Shown here: in pieces, positions 1 to 8,877 of the stretch
Layout of the letters: the number at the start of each line of letters is the position of its first letter
Position numbering within the stretch: position 1 is the stretch's first letter
Origin: Nitratireductor aestuarii
Lineage (GTDB): Bacteria > Pseudomonadota > Alphaproteobacteria > Rhizobiales > Rhizobiaceae
Direction of reading: 5' to 3'
NCBI RefSeq assembly: GCF_014641695.1
Contig: NZ_BMIF01000016.1
Coordinates: 1 to 64,000, forward strand
Length of the DNA: 64,000 bases
Translations under genes and position numbers: made by a program
The notes under the pieces: model-generated
Told to the model about the DNA's origin: nothing
Databases searched by the model: none
What the model saw: only the letters and a program-made list of their open reading frames with translations

Positions 1-95
1 TGAAGGGCGAAAATCAGTTGCCAATGGTCGTCGAAGGCATCAAATTCGCCGACGGCGTTGCCGTCACGACGACGCCAGATCAACACGCCGCCTGA
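1..95 (+). CDS. 3' end of an unidentified gene (partial)
   Basis: An open frame enters from the left edge and stops at TGA 93-95, giving about 30 C-terminal residues that end in TTTPDQHAA. Codon third positions are G/C-rich as in the neighbours, so a real gene end is likely. The tail (PMVVEGIKFADGVAV) is reminiscent of the C-terminus of a periplasmic solute-binding protein, but too little is present to name a family. It converges on the leftward tctA gene; the 84 bp between them hold no clear terminator. Confidence 0.55.
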   Translation, partial: KGENQLPMVVEGIKFADGVAVTTTPDQHAA

Positions 96-179
96 TCGGC
101 CCCGTCACCCAGTTCCGACCATAGCTCAGTCCCAGGAGGTCGGTTCTGACGTTCCTGGAACTGCCTTGAAGTGGCTGCT

Positions 180-1679
180 TTAAGCTTCCTCAGCCTCTGC
201 GCGACCACGGCGGACGAAGGATGTCGTCGCAAGCAGCACCACGGCAACGCCGAGCAGCACGAAGGTAAGGCTGATTGGCCGCTCAACGAAGATCCAGATA
301 TTGCCGCGTGAGATCGACATGGCCCTGCGGAAGTTTTCCTCAAACATCGGGCCAAGGATGAAGCCGAGGATGAAGAGCGCTGGGCTGAGCCCGGCGGCCT
401 TCAACAGGTAACCGAGAATGCCGAAGAACACGAGCGTGTAGACCTGGAATGGTGACGATCCCATCGTGAAGACGCCGACACAGGCGAAGGCCAGCACGAA
501 CACGAAGAGCCAGTGGTAGGGCACCTTGAGCAGCTTCACCCAGAGGCCGATCAGCGGCAGGTTGAGGATGACGAGGAAGAAGTTGCCGATCCACATGGAG
601 ACGATCAGGCCCCAGAAGAGCGGCGCGTGTTCCGTCATCATGCGCGGGCCGGGCTGTACGCCATGGATCATGAACGCACCCAGCATCAGCGCCATCACCG
701 GGCTGCCGGGAATGCCGAGCAGCAGGGTCGGGATGAAGCCCGTCTGCGACGCGGCGTTGTTGGCGGCTTCCGGCGATGCAACGCCTTCGATCGCACCCTG
801 GCCAAACTGTTCAGGTGTCCGCGAAACGTTCTTCTCCAGCATGTAGGCTGTGAAGGAGCTCATTGCGACGCCGGCGCCTGGCAACACGCCGAGAAGAGAA
901 CCGATGGCGGAACCACGCAGCACAGCGGGCCAGGAGCGACGGAAATCGTTGCCCGTTGGCCAAAGTCTGCCGATCTTGCTGGTGGTGACGACGCTCTGCG
1001 AGCTCGAGGCAATGTTGCCAACGATTTCGGCAATGGCGAAGAGACCCACAGCGAGCACGGAAAAGTCGATGCCGTCGCGGAGTTCCCGAATGCCAAAGGT
1101 AAAGCGGAAGGTGCCCGTCATGACGTCGGAGCCCGCGAGGCCGAAGATGATGCCAAGGAGGGCGACGCCGATGCCCTTGATCACGCCGCCGCGCGTCATG
1201 GCGGCCACCATCAGCAGGGCAGCGAAGACGAGCGCTGCGTATTCTGCAGCGCCGAACCTCATGGCGATGCTGGCAAGCGGCGGACCGGCAAGAGCGATCA
1301 GCAATGTGCCGACGGTGCCGGCAAAGAACGAGCCCAGTGCCGCGACGGCAAGGGCGGCGCCAGCTCTGCCTTGTTTGGCCATCTGGTGGCCGTCGATGCA
1401 GGTGACGGCCGACGAGGCTTCGCCGGGCAGGTTGATCAGGATCGAGGTGGTGGAGCCGCCATAGGAGGCGCCATAGTAGATGCCGGCGAGCATGATGATC
1501 GACGCTTCTGCAGGCAGGCCGAAGCTCAGCGGCAAAAGCAGCGCGATGGTGATCACCGGGCCAACGCCAGGCAAAACGCCAATGGCAGTGCCGAGTGTGA
1601 CGCCGATCAGGCAGTAGACGAGGTTGACGGGGTTGAAGGCGACCTGGAAGCCGAGGTCGAGAAGAGGCATCAGATCCAT
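180..1679 (-). CDS. TctA-family large permease subunit of a tripartite tricarboxylate transporter
   Basis: The 499-residue polytopic membrane protein is the large (about 12-helix) subunit of a TTT secondary transporter, which imports carboxylates with a periplasmic TctC-type binding protein. It shows the hallmarks of PF01970: an N-terminal GVLPGVGP loop (about residues 35-43), the GIYYGASYGGSTTSILINLP stretch around residues 65-86, and a second half-repeat GSLLGVLPGAG near residue 260. Length is normal for the family (about 500). It follows tctB with a 3-bp gap and is the last gene of an operon led by the enolase-superfamily gene. No tctC lies in this operon. Substrate is unknown; a dicarboxylate is suggested by the neighbours. 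Confidence 0.93.
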   Translation of the reverse strand: MDLMPLLDLGFQVAFNPVNLVYCLIGVTLGTAIGVLPGVGPVITIALLLPLSFGLPAEASIIMLAGIYYGASYGGSTTSILINLPGEASSAVTCIDGHQMAKQGRAGAALAVAALGSFFAGTVGTLLIALAGPPLASIAMRFGAAEYAALVFAALLMVAAMTRGGVIKGIGVALLGIIFGLAGSDVMTGTFRFTFGIRELRDGIDFSVLAVGLFAIAEIVGNIASSSQSVVTTSKIGRLWPTGNDFRRSWPAVLRGSAIGSLLGVLPGAGVAMSSFTAYMLEKNVSRTPEQFGQGAIEGVASPEAANNAASQTGFIPTLLLGIPGSPVMALMLGAFMIHGVQPGPRMMTEHAPLFWGLIVSMWIGNFFLVILNLPLIGLWVKLLKVPYHWLFVFVLAFACVGVFTMGSSPFQVYTLVFFGILGYLLKAAGLSPALFILGFILGPMFEENFRRAMSISRGNIWIFVERPISLTFVLLGVAVVLLATTSFVRRGRAEAEEA

Positions 1680-1682
1680 GGC

Positions 1683-2144
1683 TTAGAACCCCGCACCAAA
1701 GAGCCGGAGCGGCAGCCCGAGCCCGTATTTGAAGATCGCCACCATGAGGACGATCGTTGTGACCATCGCTCCGGCGATTTCCCAGCGGCGTCCGCCTTTC
1801 TGTGCAAACCACGCGATGAAGGTAAGCGCCGCAAGCGCTGGAACGAGCCCGAGGGGTACGACCATGACCGCGAAAGCAAATATGGCCAGGAGGATCAGCA
1901 GCAGCGGGCGGAATTCCCCGGAAGCAAAGGCTGCGGGAAGGATCTCTCCGCCACGGGCAGCCCTGATGGCATTCAGGAACTGCGCAATGCCTAGTAGAAA
2001 TAGCGCCACACCGGCAAGCACGGGCACCGCTCCAGCCCCGGGTTGCGATAGACTGTCAAAGCCATAGGCCGAGCCAAGAAAGACAGCGACGATTCCGAAG
2101 ACTATGAATAGTACTGCGGCAAGCATTTCAGAATTAATAGTCAT
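1683..2144 (-). CDS. TctB-family small permease subunit
   Basis: This 153-residue membrane protein has about four hydrophobic helices and the typical TctB start, with a helix followed by a short Gly/Asp-rich loop (GSAYGFDSLSQPGAGAVP), then a basic cytoplasmic segment. TctB is the small, poorly conserved membrane subunit that pairs with TctA. The gene lies 3 bp before tctA, so the two are translationally coupled. A 132-bp gap separates it from the upstream enolase-superfamily gene; I see no obvious promoter in that gap, so one transcript is likely. Confidence 0.9.
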   Translation of the reverse strand: MTINSEMLAAVLFIVFGIVAVFLGSAYGFDSLSQPGAGAVPVLAGVALFLLGIAQFLNAIRAARGGEILPAAFASGEFRPLLLILLAIFAFAVMVVPLGLVPALAALTFIAWFAQKGGRRWEIAGAMVTTIVLMVAIFKYGLGLPLRLFGAGF

Positions 2145-2276
2145 CCTGAATGCCCGCCTTTGATGTAAAGAAGCATGAGCTTTCCTCCTGATGGCTGGTG
2201 TATCGCCGAGAAAGGGCTCAAGGACAATCGCCCACCGGTCAGGTTCCGTATGGCGGAACGCAGATTCCGAGGGGCC

Positions 2277-3416
2277 TCAGTTGACGTTTTTATAGAGCGG
2301 CTGGCGCTCAATGGGCTGGCCCACGGGCAGTTCGTGCGGCGCCATCGCGTCCAGATCAAGGACTACGCCATGGCCTGGCTCTGTGCCAGGAGTGTAGCGC
2401 CCGTCCTTGATTTCCAGGGGCGAGGCGGTCGCGCCGAAATCAAACAGATTGAGGCCGAAGATGTTCTCCACATGCAGCGCGTTGGGGAGAGCGGCGGCGA
2501 GATGCACGGAAATCTCGGTTGCGCCGTGGGGGGAAACGGGGATGCCGGCCGCCGCACCAAGCGCTGCGATCTTGAGGAACTCGGTAATTCCGCCGACCTT
2601 CCAGACGTCCGGCTGAAGGAAGTCGATCGCGCCGGCGCTGACATAGTTCCAGAACTCGTAACGGTTGCAGAGCTGCTCGCCCGCCGCGACTGCCACTCCG
2701 GTCGTATCCCGGAGCTTCGCATGGCCTGCGATGGTGTCGGAAAGCAGCGGCTCCTCGATGAAGAGCGGGTCGGCATCGCGCAGCTTGCGCGTGCGCAGGA
2801 TTGCGTCGCCCAACGTCCATTTCTGATTGGCGTCGAGCATCAGGATGCACTCCGGACCGATAACTTCGCGCACGGCGAGGCAACGGTCCCGATCTTCATC
2901 GAGCCCCTGTCGCCCGACCTTGAGTTTGAATGACTTGTAGCCTTCCGCCCGCTGCTGGCGAACCTGGTCGACGAGCTCATCCTGGGAAAGATGGAGGTTG
3001 ATCGCGCTGGCATAGACTTCCACGCTCTGCCTTGCCCCGCCCAGCATCCGGTGCAGCGGTTCACCGGCAAGCTTCGCCTTCAGGTCCCAGAGCGCGATGT
3101 CGATCGCCGAGACGGCGAGCGTCGTAATGCCCGCCGGGCCTGCCGCGTGGCACTCCATCCAGAGCCTTTGCCAGAGCTGTTCGGTATTGCGGGGGTCTGC
3201 TCCGGTCAGCATGGGAGCCAGATAGCCGACGATCAGCGCCTGCACGGATGCGGCTCCCACGCCCGCCGTTGTACACCAGCCGGTGCCGCGTTCGCCGCTC
3301 TCCGTCTCGATTTCGACGAGCACCATTTCGCGATGCGTCATCGTTACCCGCGCGGAAGAGAAAGCCTGCTTCAACGGCATTCGAAAGGCGCGGCAGGTCG
3401 TGCGGCTGATCTTCAT
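2277..3416 (-). CDS. Mandelate racemase/muconate lactonizing enzyme-family protein (enolase superfamily)
   Basis: The 379-residue protein has the two-domain enolase-superfamily layout: an N-terminal capping domain (about 1-125) and a TIM barrel. Catalytic features are intact: KLK at 164-166 (two-base Lys motif), metal ligands D195 (LMLDAN), E221 (FIEEP) and E247 (AAGEQ), then D270 and H297 (SPHG), the Asp/His dyad of the mandelate racemase subgroup. Such enzymes abstract the alpha proton of a carboxylate, giving racemization, dehydration or cycloisomerization. It leads the leftward operon with tctB-tctA and is divergent from a second tct operon, so it probably acts on the imported hydroxy acid. 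The exact reaction cannot be read from sequence. Confidence 0.92.
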   Translation of the reverse strand: MKISRTTCRAFRMPLKQAFSSARVTMTHREMVLVEIETESGERGTGWCTTAGVGAASVQALIVGYLAPMLTGADPRNTEQLWQRLWMECHAAGPAGITTLAVSAIDIALWDLKAKLAGEPLHRMLGGARQSVEVYASAINLHLSQDELVDQVRQQRAEGYKSFKLKVGRQGLDEDRDRCLAVREVIGPECILMLDANQKWTLGDAILRTRKLRDADPLFIEEPLLSDTIAGHAKLRDTTGVAVAAGEQLCNRYEFWNYVSAGAIDFLQPDVWKVGGITEFLKIAALGAAAGIPVSPHGATEISVHLAAALPNALHVENIFGLNLFDFGATASPLEIKDGRYTPGTEPGHGVVLDLDAMAPHELPVGQPIERQPLYKNVN

Positions 3417-3436
3417 TCGGTCCTCCCCATTACAAA

Positions 3437-3459
3437 GTCATGGATGATCTTCTCATGAC
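3437..3459. promoter_or_regulatory. Inverted repeat GTCATG-N11-CATGAC in divergent promoter region
   Basis: A perfect 6-bp inverted repeat with an 11-bp spacer lies 21 bp upstream of the enolase-superfamily start codon and about 140 bp upstream of the divergent tctB. Its form and location suit an operator for the leftward operon. No regulator gene is adjacent, so the binding protein is unknown. Confidence 0.35.
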
Positions 3460-3598
3460 ATCACGAAGAAAGGGGCAGTGCCACCGCCTCATTCCGTCAA
3501 GCGAAATAGGGTGCAAAGCTGCGTTTCTCGCAGAAGGCCAACCTCTATGGTGACGCCATGGCAATGCTGCCTCAACGAAGACGTGGCTTCACTCTCTA

Positions 3599-4063
3599 AT
3601 GCATCAAATAAAACTAAACGGCGACATCGCAGCCGGAATGCTGTTCATTCTCTTTGGCGGCTGGTTTTGCGGCTCCGCTATTCTTGGGCTGCCCTTTGGC
3701 AGCGCTTTCCGCATGGGTTCGGGCTTTTTCCCGACCGTGGTTGGAGGAATGCTGCTGGCGCTCGGTGCTGTTATCGTCATCAATGGTCTGGTATCACAGG
3801 CTGAGGAGATCGATCTTTCCGCAGTGCCGTGGCGTGCGGTCATCCTGTTCCCCGTCGGCCTGATCCTGTTTGGCGCGGCCATGCGGCCGCTGGGTCTGCT
3901 GATCGCGCTGCTCGCCCTCTGCTTCTGTTCCGCTATGGCGGTCAAGGGCATGACGCTTTTCCGCGCCGTCCTGCTTTCTGCAGTGATCACCGCCGTCTGC
4001 GTCGCCGTGTTCAGCTTCGCGCTCGGCCTCAACCTGCCCCTCATCGGCGATTGGCTAAGGTAG
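3599..4063 (+). CDS. TctB-family small permease subunit
   Basis: This 154-residue protein has four hydrophobic segments and the usual TctB pattern: first helix, short loop with GSAFRMGSGFFP, then further helices ending NLPLIGDWLR. It is the first gene of the rightward operon and lies 4 bp before tctA. Its ATG follows a relatively AT-rich stretch and no strong Shine-Dalgarno is visible, so the start is somewhat uncertain. It is only loosely similar to the TctB at 1683-2144, so the two divergent transporters are paralogues rather than a recent duplication. Confidence 0.88.
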   Translation: MHQIKLNGDIAAGMLFILFGGWFCGSAILGLPFGSAFRMGSGFFPTVVGGMLLALGAVIVINGLVSQAEEIDLSAVPWRAVILFPVGLILFGAAMRPLGLLIALLALCFCSAMAVKGMTLFRAVLLSAVITAVCVAVFSFALGLNLPLIGDWLR

Positions 4064-4067
4064 CGCC

Positions 4068-5573
4068 ATGGATATCCTATCGAATCTCGCCCTTGGTTTC
4101 TCCGTCGCCCTTGCCTGGCAGAACCTGTTCTTCTGCTTCGTTGGCGTGCTTGCCGGAACGCTCGTTGGCGTTCTGCCGGGTGTGGGACCGCTGGCGACCA
4201 TCGCCATTCTTCTGCCGATCACCTTTTCGATGCAGCCGGATGCGGCTCTGATCATGCTCGCGGGCATCTATTACGGTGCGCAATATGGCGGCTCGACGAC
4301 CGCAATCCTGCTTAACCTGCCGGGCGAAGCATCATCGGCCATCACCACGCTCGACGGCTACCAGATGGCGAGGCGAGGCCGCGCCGGTCCAGCTCTCGCC
4401 GCGGCGGCGCTCTCATCCTTCTTCGCCGGTACGATTGCCACGATCATCATCGCGCTCTTTGCGGCTCCTCTCGCGCAGGTGGCGATGGCTTTCCGCCCGC
4501 CCTCCTATTTCTCGATGATGGTGCTGGGACTGATAGCTTCCGTCGTGCTGGCGCACGGCTCGATCCTCAAGGCGATCGCCATGGTGCTGCTCGGGCTGCT
4601 GCTCGGCATCATTGGCACCGACATCTACACAGGCTCGGCGCGACTCAACATGGGTACGCTGGAACTTGCGGACGGCGTGGACTTCGTGGCGCTCGCAATC
4701 GGCCTCTTTGGCATCGCGGAGATCCTGCGCAACCTCGAAACATCGGAAACACGGGAAGTGCTCACCACGAAGGTGAAGGGCCTTTGGCTTTCAGTGGCCG
4801 ATCTGAAGCGTATTCTCATGCCGTCGGTTCGCGGCACGGCAATCGGCTCGGCGCTCGGCATTCTGCCCGGCGGCGGTGCGATGCTTGCTTCCTTTGCGGC
4901 CTATATCATCGAGAAGAAGATGTCGAAGAACCGCAGCGAGATGGGGCAGGGCGCGATCGAAGGTGTTGCCGCGCCTGAAAGCGCCAACAATGCCGGCTCG
5001 CAGACAGCCTTCATCCCGATGCTGACGCTAGGGCTTCCGTCCAATGCCGTGATGGCGCTGATGATCGGCGCGATGATCCTGCAGGGCATTCAGCCGGGTC
5101 CCGATATCATCGTCAAGCAGCCGGGCATGTTCTGGGGCCTGATCGTCTCCATGTGGATCGGCAACCTGATGCTGGTGCTGCTCAACCTGCCGCTGATCGG
5201 ACTCTGGGTTCGGTTCCTGACGGTGCCCTATCCTATCCTCGTCGTCGCCGTCATGGCGTTCAGTGCGGTCGGCATCTATTCCGCCTCGGGCACGGTCTTC
5301 TCGATGTATGAACTAAGCTTCTTCGGGATCCTCGGCTATGTCTTCATGCGGCTGGGTTGCGAGCCTGCGCCACTGACACTGGGCTTCATTCTTGGGCCAA
5401 TGATGGAGGAACAGCTCCGCCGCAGCATGCTGATGTCGCGTGGCGACCCGACCGTATTCCTCACCGAACCGATCAGCCTCGGCTTCCTTATCGTCGCGGC
5501 AGCCGCCCTTCTGCTCATCACCGCTCCTTCCATTGCCCGCAAGCGCGAAGAAGCCTTCAGCGAGGAGTCCTGA
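4068..5573 (+). CDS. TctA-family large permease subunit
   Basis: The 501-residue polytopic protein carries the TctA signatures GVLPGVGPLATIAILLP near the N-terminus and GIYYGAQYGGSTTAILLNLP about 30 residues later, with the second half-repeat GILPGGGAM in the middle. It is coupled to tctB upstream (4 bp) and to a CoA-transferase gene downstream (1 bp between stop and ATG). With the TctC at 6800-7768 it forms a complete TTT system inside one operon. The downstream enzymes suggest a dicarboxylate or hydroxy acid as substrate. Confidence 0.94.
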   Translation: MDILSNLALGFSVALAWQNLFFCFVGVLAGTLVGVLPGVGPLATIAILLPITFSMQPDAALIMLAGIYYGAQYGGSTTAILLNLPGEASSAITTLDGYQMARRGRAGPALAAAALSSFFAGTIATIIIALFAAPLAQVAMAFRPPSYFSMMVLGLIASVVLAHGSILKAIAMVLLGLLLGIIGTDIYTGSARLNMGTLELADGVDFVALAIGLFGIAEILRNLETSETREVLTTKVKGLWLSVADLKRILMPSVRGTAIGSALGILPGGGAMLASFAAYIIEKKMSKNRSEMGQGAIEGVAAPESANNAGSQTAFIPMLTLGLPSNAVMALMIGAMILQGIQPGPDIIVKQPGMFWGLIVSMWIGNLMLVLLNLPLIGLWVRFLTVPYPILVVAVMAFSAVGIYSASGTVFSMYELSFFGILGYVFMRLGCEPAPLTLGFILGPMMEEQLRRSMLMSRGDPTVFLTEPISLGFLIVAAAALLLITAPSIARKREEAFSEES

Positions 5574-5574
5574 T

Positions 5575-6777
5575 ATGAGCGATCCCAACACCATGCGACC
5601 GTTCGAAGGCATCCGGGTGCTCGACATAACCCATGTTCTCGCGGCCCCTTTTGCCACCTACCAGTTGGCAGTGTTCGGCGCGGATGTGATCAAGATCGAG
5701 CATCCGACCGAGCCCGACCAGACGCGTATCGACGGCAGTGACCCGGCTCTCTCGGAAGAGAGGATCGGCACCCACTTCATCATTCAGAACGGCGGCAAGC
5801 GCTCGCTGACGCTGGATCTCAAGACCGAAGCCGGGCGCGAGGTTCTGCGCAAGCTCGTCCCGACGGCGGATGTGCTCGTCGAAAACTACCGGCCGGGAGC
5901 TATGAAGGCGCTCGGTCTCGGCTATGAGGACCTGAAGCCGCTCAACCCGCGCCTCGTCTATGCGTCCATGTCGGCCTTCGGGCAGGATGGTCCGCGTGGC
6001 GGACAGACCGGCTATGATCAGGTGATCCAGGCCGTCTCCGGCCTGATGATGGTGAACGGAACAGCCGACATGGTGCCGATGAAGGTCGGCACACCTGCCG
6101 TTGATTATTCCACCGGCGCGATGGGTGCGTTTGCGCTGGCGACGGCACTTTTCCAGCGGGAGAAGACGGGTCTCGGCCAGTACATCGATCTGTCTATGCT
6201 CGACACGACCCTGATGCTGCTTGGCGCACATCTTACCAACTACAGCCGGTCCGGCCGCGAGCCCAAGGCAGGCGGAAACCGCCACGAGTTTGCGACCGTC
6301 GGTCTCTACGACACAGCGGACGGCAAGCTGCAGCTTGCGGCCATCAACATGCGCCAGCAGAAGCGGCTCTGGACGCTGCTCGGTCACCCCGAGCTGATCA
6401 AGACGAGCAACGAGGAACGACGCGCCGACGCGACGCGCGAGCGGGAGATCCTGCTGCCGATCCTGCAAACGAAGTCTGCGAGCGAATGGGAGGAGTGGTT
6501 TCAGGCAAACCACATTCCAGCGGCCCGGGTGTGGACACTGCCCGAAACTCTGGCGCATCCGCAGCTCGAAAGCCGGGACATCCTGCACCGGTTCGTGGAC
6601 GAGCCCGGCATTCCCGGATCGATCACGGTGCCGAAGGCGGCCTTCAAGCTCGCCCACGGCGGCGCACGCATAGACCGGCCGCCGCCGCACATGGGTGAGC
6701 ATACGGAAACACTGCTTCAGGAACTCGGCTATTCGGCCGAGGAAATAACGGCCCTGCGCGACGCAGGCGCAATCTGA
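5575..6777 (+). CDS. CaiB/BaiF family (class III) CoA-transferase
   Basis: The ATG at 5575 (1 bp after the tctA stop) gives 400 residues, normal for the family; an in-frame extension upstream would overlap tctA and is rejected. The N-terminal motif (GIRVLDITHVLAAPFA) and the VENYRPGAM segment are typical. The expected nucleophile is the Asp of VDYSTG (D177), which forms the acyl-enzyme intermediate. Class III enzymes move CoA between acyl-CoA and a free acid such as formate, carnitine, mesaconate or citramalate. Placed between transporter subunits, it likely activates the imported acid with CoA. The acyl donor and acceptor are not identifiable. Confidence 0.93.
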   Translation: MSDPNTMRPFEGIRVLDITHVLAAPFATYQLAVFGADVIKIEHPTEPDQTRIDGSDPALSEERIGTHFIIQNGGKRSLTLDLKTEAGREVLRKLVPTADVLVENYRPGAMKALGLGYEDLKPLNPRLVYASMSAFGQDGPRGGQTGYDQVIQAVSGLMMVNGTADMVPMKVGTPAVDYSTGAMGAFALATALFQREKTGLGQYIDLSMLDTTLMLLGAHLTNYSRSGREPKAGGNRHEFATVGLYDTADGKLQLAAINMRQQKRLWTLLGHPELIKTSNEERRADATREREILLPILQTKSASEWEEWFQANHIPAARVWTLPETLAHPQLESRDILHRFVDEPGIPGSITVPKAAFKLAHGGARIDRPPPHMGEHTETLLQELGYSAEEITALRDAGAI

Positions 6778-6799
6778 TTTTTGGATGGGAGGAAAACCT

Positions 6800-7768
6800 A
6801 TGAAACTGACGACCTTGATTGCATCCGCCTCATTAGCGTTGGGCGCTTTGGTGACAAGCGCCAGCGCACAGAGCGACTACCCGAAGGATCTTGTCCGCAT
6901 CGTTGTTGGATCGTCGCCGGGCGGCACGGCAGACACCGTGTCCCGCCTGGTGGCCGAAGCGCTGACCAAGAAGTTCGGCCAGTCCTTCGTCGTGGACAAT
7001 ATTGCTGGCGCGGGTGGAGCTCTGGCAGCAACAACGGTCAAGGCGGCCAAGCCGGACGGCTATACGATCCAGTTCATCTTCTCGTCCTTCTCCATTCTTC
7101 CGTCGCTGAACACCGGCGTTGGCTATGATCCGGTTGCTGACTTCGAGCCAATTACGGAAGTCTCGTCCGCGCCCAATTTGCTGCTTGCCCATCCCTCGTT
7201 CGAGGTGAAGACGCTTGCCGAATGGATCGAGAAGGTGAAGGCCAACCCCGGCAAGTTCGACTATGGCAGCGGCGGCATCGGCTACAGCCAGCATCTATCC
7301 ATGGAGATGCTGCTCCAGCAGATTGATGGTGACGCCGTGCACATTCCCTATGCAGGCAGCGGCGCGCTTCTGGGCGCTCTGGTCTCGGGTGAAGTTCCCT
7401 TTGCCTTTGACACGTTGACCACGGCCATCCCGCACATTCAGTCGGGCGCGGTGATCCCGCTCGCCATCACAAGCGCGGAACGGTCCGACGTGCTGCCGGA
7501 AGTGCCAGCGGTTGCCGAAGAGGTTCCGGGCTATGAGCTGACGGCGTGGAACGGCTTCGTGGCGCCAAAGGGCACGTCGCCGGAAATCATCAAGGCGCTC
7601 AATGAGGCGATCGTTGAATACCTCGGGACCGATCAGGCGAAGGAGTTCTTTGCCAAGCTCGGCACGACGGTCAGCGGCAGCTCGCCTGAAGAATTCGGTG
7701 CGCTGATCAAGGGCGACTACGAGAAGTTCGCCAAGGTGATTGAGCAGGCAGGCATCAAGCCTGAATAA
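6800..7768 (+). CDS. TctC-family periplasmic solute-binding protein
   Basis: The ATG at 6800 follows a strong GGGAGGA ribosome-binding site (6787-6793) and yields 322 residues with a Sec signal peptide cleaved after ASAQS (about residues 1-24). The mature start (YPKDLVRIVVGSSPGGTADT) is the standard TctC ligand-pocket loop. TctC proteins bind carboxylates in the periplasm and deliver them to TctAB. It belongs to the operon that begins at 3599 and completes that transporter. Whether it also serves the TctBA at 180-2144, which lacks its own TctC, is an open possibility. Confidence 0.94.
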   Translation: MKLTTLIASASLALGALVTSASAQSDYPKDLVRIVVGSSPGGTADTVSRLVAEALTKKFGQSFVVDNIAGAGGALAATTVKAAKPDGYTIQFIFSSFSILPSLNTGVGYDPVADFEPITEVSSAPNLLLAHPSFEVKTLAEWIEKVKANPGKFDYGSGGIGYSQHLSMEMLLQQIDGDAVHIPYAGSGALLGALVSGEVPFAFDTLTTAIPHIQSGAVIPLAITSAERSDVLPEVPAVAEEVPGYELTAWNGFVAPKGTSPEIIKALNEAIVEYLGTDQAKEFFAKLGTTVSGSSPEEFGALIKGDYEKFAKVIEQAGIKPE

Positions 7769-7801
7769 TAAGCTGCACATTTCCAATCTTGCTTGAGCAA
7801 C

Positions 7802-8872
7802 ATGGGGGTTGCCGTGACGGACAAGAAACTGGTTCCTGCTGATCAATTGGGTCCATTCGTTGCAGACCTGTTCATCGCCGGTGGGTTTTCGGCAAACGCC
7901 GGCCGGCGCATCGCGGATGCGCTGATCGAGGCGGATCTTTCCGGGCGGGGCTCCCATGGGGTGCTGCAGGCGGAAAACTATCTCGCCCGCCTGGTGGCGG
8001 GCGCGATGTCCACGGCTGAAAAGCCGACGATTGTCAGCCAGTCGAGAGGCGCGATTGTGCTCGATGCCGGGAGCATGGAAGGCCATCTGGCGGCGGACGA
8101 GGCGATCGCACTCGGCATCGAAGCGGCGCGCGAGCAAGGCATCGTGGCTGTCGCTGTGCGTAACAGCCAGCATACCGGCGTGACCGGACGATATGTGCGC
8201 ACGGCCGCCGAGCAGGGATGCGTTGCGATTGCCATGGGCAACGCCAAGCCGGTCATGCCTGCACCTGGCGGGGCCCAGCGGCTGGTGGGCACCAATCCGC
8301 TCGCCGTCGGCATTCCGGCAACCGAAGGGCCGATCGTGCTCGACATGGCGACCACCGCGGGAACCGTCGGACGTATCCGGCAAGCCCGCGCTCAGGGGCA
8401 ACAGCTTCCGGACGGCTGGGCAACCGACGCCGAAGGCAATCCCACGACCGATCCGGCGGAAGCCATGGCGGGCATGCTTCTGCCCATGGGTGGCGCCAAG
8501 GGTTTTGCCCTGTCCTTCGTCATCGACCTGCTGGTAGGCCTGCTCTCAAGCGGCGCCTGGGGCGACAAGCTCGGCCAGCTTGACGATGACAACAGCAAAC
8601 CGCAGGTCACGTCCTTCCTCTTCATTGTCCTCAATGTCAGTCATTTCAGGCCCTTGCCGGAATTTCTTGCAGAGGCCGATGAAGCGGTCGCAAGGGTCCG
8701 CAACGCGCGACGCGCTCCGGGAACGGACCGCCTCTATACGCCGGGAGAGCGAAGCGCGGAGACGCTGGCAAAGAGTGGTGGTATGGTGAACCTGGCGCCC
8801 GCTGTCGCCGCATCGCTTGCCAAGCGGGCGCGGGATCTTGGCGTTGCCATCCCCGCTTTTCTAGAAGGCTGA
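7802..8872 (+). CDS. Malate/L-lactate dehydrogenase (LDH2) family NAD(P)-dependent oxidoreductase
   Basis: The roughly 356-residue protein belongs to the LDH2/MDH2 oxidoreductase fold (malate, sulfolactate, ureidoglycolate and 2,3-diketogulonate dehydrogenases). Evidence: the DLSGRGSHGV segment near residue 45, NSQHTG with a conserved His, the nucleotide-binding VGTNPLAVGIP stretch, and the GWATDAEGNPTTDP and PMGGAKGFAL motifs. An in-frame TTG at 7793 or a GTG at 7814 are other possible starts; ATG 7802 is preferred. It lies 33 bp after tctC and 5 bp before the hydratase alpha gene, so it probably oxidizes the 2-hydroxy acid made or used by that hydratase. Confidence 0.9.
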   Translation: MGVAVTDKKLVPADQLGPFVADLFIAGGFSANAGRRIADALIEADLSGRGSHGVLQAENYLARLVAGAMSTAEKPTIVSQSRGAIVLDAGSMEGHLAADEAIALGIEAAREQGIVAVAVRNSQHTGVTGRYVRTAAEQGCVAIAMGNAKPVMPAPGGAQRLVGTNPLAVGIPATEGPIVLDMATTAGTVGRIRQARAQGQQLPDGWATDAEGNPTTDPAEAMAGMLLPMGGAKGFALSFVIDLLVGLLSSGAWGDKLGQLDDDNSKPQVTSFLFIVLNVSHFRPLPEFLAEADEAVARVRNARRAPGTDRLYTPGERSAETLAKSGGMVNLAPAVAASLAKRARDLGVAIPAFLEG

Positions 8873-8877
8873 GCCCG

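Noticed and set aside
151-161. Palindrome GTTCC-T-GGAAC near the left edge
   Set aside because: It is short and isolated between two convergent genes, with no U-run, so neither an operator nor a terminator call is justified.
513-1994. Long plus-strand open frame of 493 codons opposite tctA and tctB
   Set aside because: It is antisense to two well-supported genes, is rich in Arg, Gly, His and Asp as expected of an antisense shadow in GC-rich DNA, and matches no family.
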